In this document: positions 61,036 through 64,000 of the stretch, one piece after another
How positions within the stretch are numbered: the first letter of the stretch is position 1
How the letters are laid out: every line of letters starts with the position of its first letter
Translations under genes and position numbers: made by a program
The notes under the pieces: generated by a model
The model's input: the letters and a program-made list of their open reading frames with translations, nothing else
The model's database searches: none
What the model was told of the DNA's origin: nothing
Assembly: GCA_003645455.1 (NCBI GenBank)
Contig: QNFE01000006.1
Span: 1-64,000, forward strand
DNA: 64,000 nucleotides
From: Gammaproteobacteria bacterium
GTDB lineage: Bacteria; Pseudomonadota; Gammaproteobacteria; QNFE01
Direction: 5' to 3'

Positions 61036-62299
61036 AGTATTTGGTATTAAATTTTTTGATAAAAGAGTTTTGAGCTGAATTTAATTTAAAACTACCCCAC
61101 AGCGGATAATTTTGCAAAACTCGCACATTGTTAAAGTTGCCATAACGGGTTATATTGTTGATAAACTTATACACATCTTGCTCTAATTCTTGTTTTGTTT
61201 TAATCGCTTGTATTTGCGTTTTGCACCTTATAAATGCCACCGATTGAGTCATACCACAGTTATCAATAAATAAACCATATTGATTGGTAAGCGACAAAAA
61301 GACCTTAAAACCATCTTGGAACTTATGGGCTTGTTTGCTCCACAGGGTTTTGGTTGGAGTATGAATTAGTTTATATTTATATTCAGCTGTTTTATGTTCG
61401 CTGATAAACTGTTTTTTGGTCGTGCGGTGTAGGTCGCTGGTGGTTTGAATTTCATATTTTGGTAATTTTTTATTGTTGATGGTTAAATCTAAAATCTCTC
61501 GCACCATATCCGAATAATAAAGAGGGATAAAATTGACATTTTTGTTGAGACGGGCTTGTTGAGTATCTTTTATTTTATAATGATTATTTATCGTGAATTT
61601 ATGTCTATTGGGGCTTTTTTGTAACAAAAACCAGCTAAAAGATGAGCCAACTTTGGGGAAATATTTTTTTGCTCCGCCTATATCAAGGTGGATAAATTGA
61701 TATTGGCTTAATTTTTTTGGCAGAGTATTTCTATCAGAGTATGACATCCAATTGTTTGGCACAATAAATAAAATATAACCGCCATCATAAGTTAAATCAA
61801 GGGCTTTTTTTATAAAATCTCGTGATAAATTATGATTTTTTGAGACCCTGCCGTTGTCATTAAATTTAGCATAGGGTGGATTTGAGACAATTAAATCATA
61901 TTTTTTTATGTTTTTATCTGTGTTTGTTAATAAATCATCGCAAGAGGTAGGATAGGTTAAAAAATCTTGACAAGTTAAATTTATCTTAGACCCAAAATAT
62001 TCTTTAACATTTTCAATTCTTTTGGGGTTTATTTCATTGAAATATAAATTTTTCAAATTAGTTTTGGTTCTAATATAACCGTGAAAATTACCATTACCAC
62101 AACAACTATCTAAGATTTTTAAGTTATCTTTTTGCCAAAAATTATCAGGAATGCTATCTACCATTTCTTTGACACAATCCATCGGAGTGCAAATATCATT
62201 TGAGTTTACAAAGTGATTTTTATCAAAATTCAACTTATCAAAATAATCTCTGATATGTTTAAAATTTGTTATTTTGTTGTGTCTTGATTCAGATTCCAT
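61016..62299 (-). CDS. N6-adenine DNA methyltransferase (likely start MESESRH; ORF track start 62386)
   Basis: ILDSCCGNGNFHGY (motif I), LIVSNPPYAKF (NPPY). Confidence 0.88.
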   Translation of the reverse strand: MESESRHNKITNFKHIRDYFDKLNFDKNHFVNSNDICTPMDCVKEMVDSIPDNFWQKDNLKILDSCCGNGNFHGYIRTKTNLKNLYFNEINPKRIENVKEYFGSKINLTCQDFLTYPTSCDDLLTNTDKNIKKYDLIVSNPPYAKFNDNGRVSKNHNLSRDFIKKALDLTYDGGYILFIVPNNWMSYSDRNTLPKKLSQYQFIHLDIGGAKKYFPKVGSSFSWFLLQKSPNRHKFTINNHYKIKDTQQARLNKNVNFIPLYYSDMVREILDLTINNKKLPKYEIQTTSDLHRTTKKQFISEHKTAEYKYKLIHTPTKTLWSKQAHKFQDGFKVFLSLTNQYGLFIDNCGMTQSVAFIRCKTQIQAIKTKQELEQDVYKFINNITRYGNFNNVRVLQNYPLWGSFKLNSAQNSFIKKFNTKYYGKKEK

Positions 62300-62325
62300 A
62301 AAAAGCATTATAACATAAAATATTT

Positions 62326-62838
62326 TTATGATTTTAACAAAACCAAAGTGGCGCCTGAACCACCTTGATTTATGGGAGCAGAACAATAGGACAAAACATT
62401 ATCATATCTTTGCAAATATTGACGGACTAAAGGTTTTAAAACTGGTTTATTTTTGTGGCTTCCAAAACCTTTGCCGTGAATTATGCGGATAGTCTTTATA
62501 TGATGCTCAGATGCTTGATTTAAAAAAACTGCTAATGATTGGTAGGCCTCATTGGCTGTTTGTCCGTGTAAGTCTAATTCAACCTCGGCAGGAATTTTAC
62601 CCTGTTTTAATTTTTTAAAAGTTTTGTTTTGCAAACCGTCTTGTTTGTAGTCTGAATCTGTATCTACCTGGGACAAGGAATCTGTATCAACAAAATAATT
62701 AAAATTAGTGGCAGTCACGGATTTTTGGTTATGTTGTGGTGTTTTTGTTGCCGGTTTTTTGGTGTGGCTAATTTTATTTTGTTTTTTTAAAGGGACAATT
62801 TTGGCTGTGTTTATCAAATCGGCAAATTTTTGACTCAT
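62326..62838 (-). CDS. Smr-domain protein
   Basis: ELDLHGQTANEAYQSLAVFLNQASEHHIKTIRIIHGKGFGSHKNKPVLKPLVRQYL … GGSGATLVLL. Confidence 0.94.
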   Translation of the reverse strand: MSQKFADLINTAKIVPLKKQNKISHTKKPATKTPQHNQKSVTATNFNYFVDTDSLSQVDTDSDYKQDGLQNKTFKKLKQGKIPAEVELDLHGQTANEAYQSLAVFLNQASEHHIKTIRIIHGKGFGSHKNKPVLKPLVRQYLQRYDNVLSYCSAPINQGGSGATLVLLKS

Positions 62839-62840
62839 AA

Positions 62841-63413
62841 TTATTTTGGCAAAGTAACGCCAGTTTGACCTTGATATTTGCCGCTTTTGTCTTTATAGGA
62901 TACCTCGCATACCTCATCAGATTCAAAAAACAACATTTGGGCAACACCCTCATTAGCATAAATTCTGGCAGGCAGGGGGGTCGTGTTGGAAAATTCCAAA
63001 GTAACATGTCCTTCCCATTCAGGCTCTAATGGGGTAACATTGACAATTATGCCACATCTTGCATAGGTAGATTTACCCAAGCAAATTGTCAAAACATTAC
63101 GAGGAATTTTGAAATATTCAATCGTGCGAGCTAAAGCAAAAGAATTAGGAGGAATAATACAAATATCAGATTTAACATCAACAAAACTATTGGGATCAAA
63201 ATCTTTGGGGTCAACTATTGCATGGTTAATGTTGGTAAAAATTTTAAACTCATCGGCACAACGCACATCATAACCATAGGATGAGGTGCCATAAGATACC
63301 GCCTTTTTGCCGTGTTTGTCGGTTTTAATTTGGGTTGGATAAAATGGCTTAATCAACTCATGATTTTGGGCCATTTTTTTAATCCACTTGTCTGATTTAA
63401 TACTCATAGTCAA
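62841..63413 (-). CDS. dcd: dCTP deaminase
   Basis: [97 protein letters not shown]. Confidence 0.97.
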   Translation of the reverse strand: MTMSIKSDKWIKKMAQNHELIKPFYPTQIKTDKHGKKAVSYGTSSYGYDVRCADEFKIFTNINHAIVDPKDFDPNSFVDVKSDICIIPPNSFALARTIEYFKIPRNVLTICLGKSTYARCGIIVNVTPLEPEWEGHVTLEFSNTTPLPARIYANEGVAQMLFFESDEVCEVSYKDKSGKYQGQTGVTLPK

Positions 63414-63428
63414 TATTTAATTTTAGTT

Positions 63429-64000
63429 TTAATTTCTAATGCCAAAAGTAAGTTTAGATCTTAATAACTCATCTCTTTTATTTGTTTTTGTCATCAAATA
63501 CTCCATCGGTCGGTCTCCTTTGGTAGTATTGCAATGCCCACATAATAATTGATAGTTTTCATAATAATTACCACCACCTTTTGATTTTGGAATTATATGA
63601 TCAATATGAAAATCTTTAATTAAATATTTATTATCACAACCATTACAATGCCCCTGTTGTTCTTTGTATAATTTTTCTTTGATGTTTTGGTTTGGTAGTT
63701 CTTCTTTGACATCATCTCTTTTTGGAATATCTGTTCTATGAATAAAATCTTTAAATAAACCTGCATCATCTGATAACCTCTCGACCAAAACATCGGCGGC
63801 TTGTTTTTCTATATCTATTCCTATCCAATGTCGTTGTAATTGCTGGGCTGCCACACAAGCTGTCGCACAACCACAGAAAGGATCAAACACTACATCACCT
63901 TCGCAGGAGCTTGCTTTGATTATTCTGTGTAAAAGGGCAAGTGGTTTTTGGGTAGGGTAGCCTGTGCGTTCTGCAACTCCAGATTGTAAGCTGTTTATAT
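63429..64000 (-). CDS. Partial DNA methyltransferase fused to a C-terminal HNH domain (continues past window end)
   Basis: Frame open to window edge: …ERTGYPTQKPLALLHRIIKASSCEGDVVFDPFCGCATACVAAQQLQRHWIGIDIE… then CNGCDNKYLIKDFHIDHIIPKSKGGGNYYENYQLLCGHCNTTKGDR. Confidence 0.88.
   Translation of the reverse strand, partial: INSLQSGVAERTGYPTQKPLALLHRIIKASSCEGDVVFDPFCGCATACVAAQQLQRHWIGIDIEKQAADVLVERLSDDAGLFKDFIHRTDIPKRDDVKEELPNQNIKEKLYKEQQGHCNGCDNKYLIKDFHIDHIIPKSKGGGNYYENYQLLCGHCNTTKGDRPMEYLMTKTNKRDELLRSKLTFGIRN

Overview
The window is an AT-rich bacterial chromosome segment, probably gammaproteobacterial. That placement is an inference from an RNase T homologue, the lysC-csrA-tRNA-Ser(GCU) linkage and the gene repertoire; a sulfur-oxidiser/SUP05-like origin is possible but not shown. 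It holds a 14-gene nuo (complex I) operon on the minus strand (18456->736). Two pieces of accessory DNA sit inside that operon. The first is a three-gene restriction-modification (R-M) cassette between nuoD and nuoE, joined to both neighbours by ATGA start/stop overlaps. The second is a small nucleotidyltransferase (MNT) gene between nuoF and nuoG that has been split by a 160-bp palindromic MITE. Other core genes include folK/folP, hemJ, lysC, csrA (missed by the ORF track), tRNA-Ser, purEK, nhaD, rnt, lspA, pgpA, an RND efflux tripartite set, psd, a thiolase, ilvE, a TRAP fused permease plus Usp, traF-like, a heptosyltransferase, cbbQ/cbbO(norQ/norD)-like, smr and dcd. Four DNA-methyltransferase loci fall within 64 kb. 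One has its restriction gene interrupted by a second small terminal-inverted-repeat element, one has a GIY-YIG nuclease partner, and one, at the window edge, is fused to an HNH domain. Intergenic regions carry several modular palindromic repeats (GTCATTGCGAG-type and GAGACCTTTGCA-type MITEs). The strongest leads are the translationally integrated R-M cassette in nuo and the MITE-disrupted MNT gene in the same operon.
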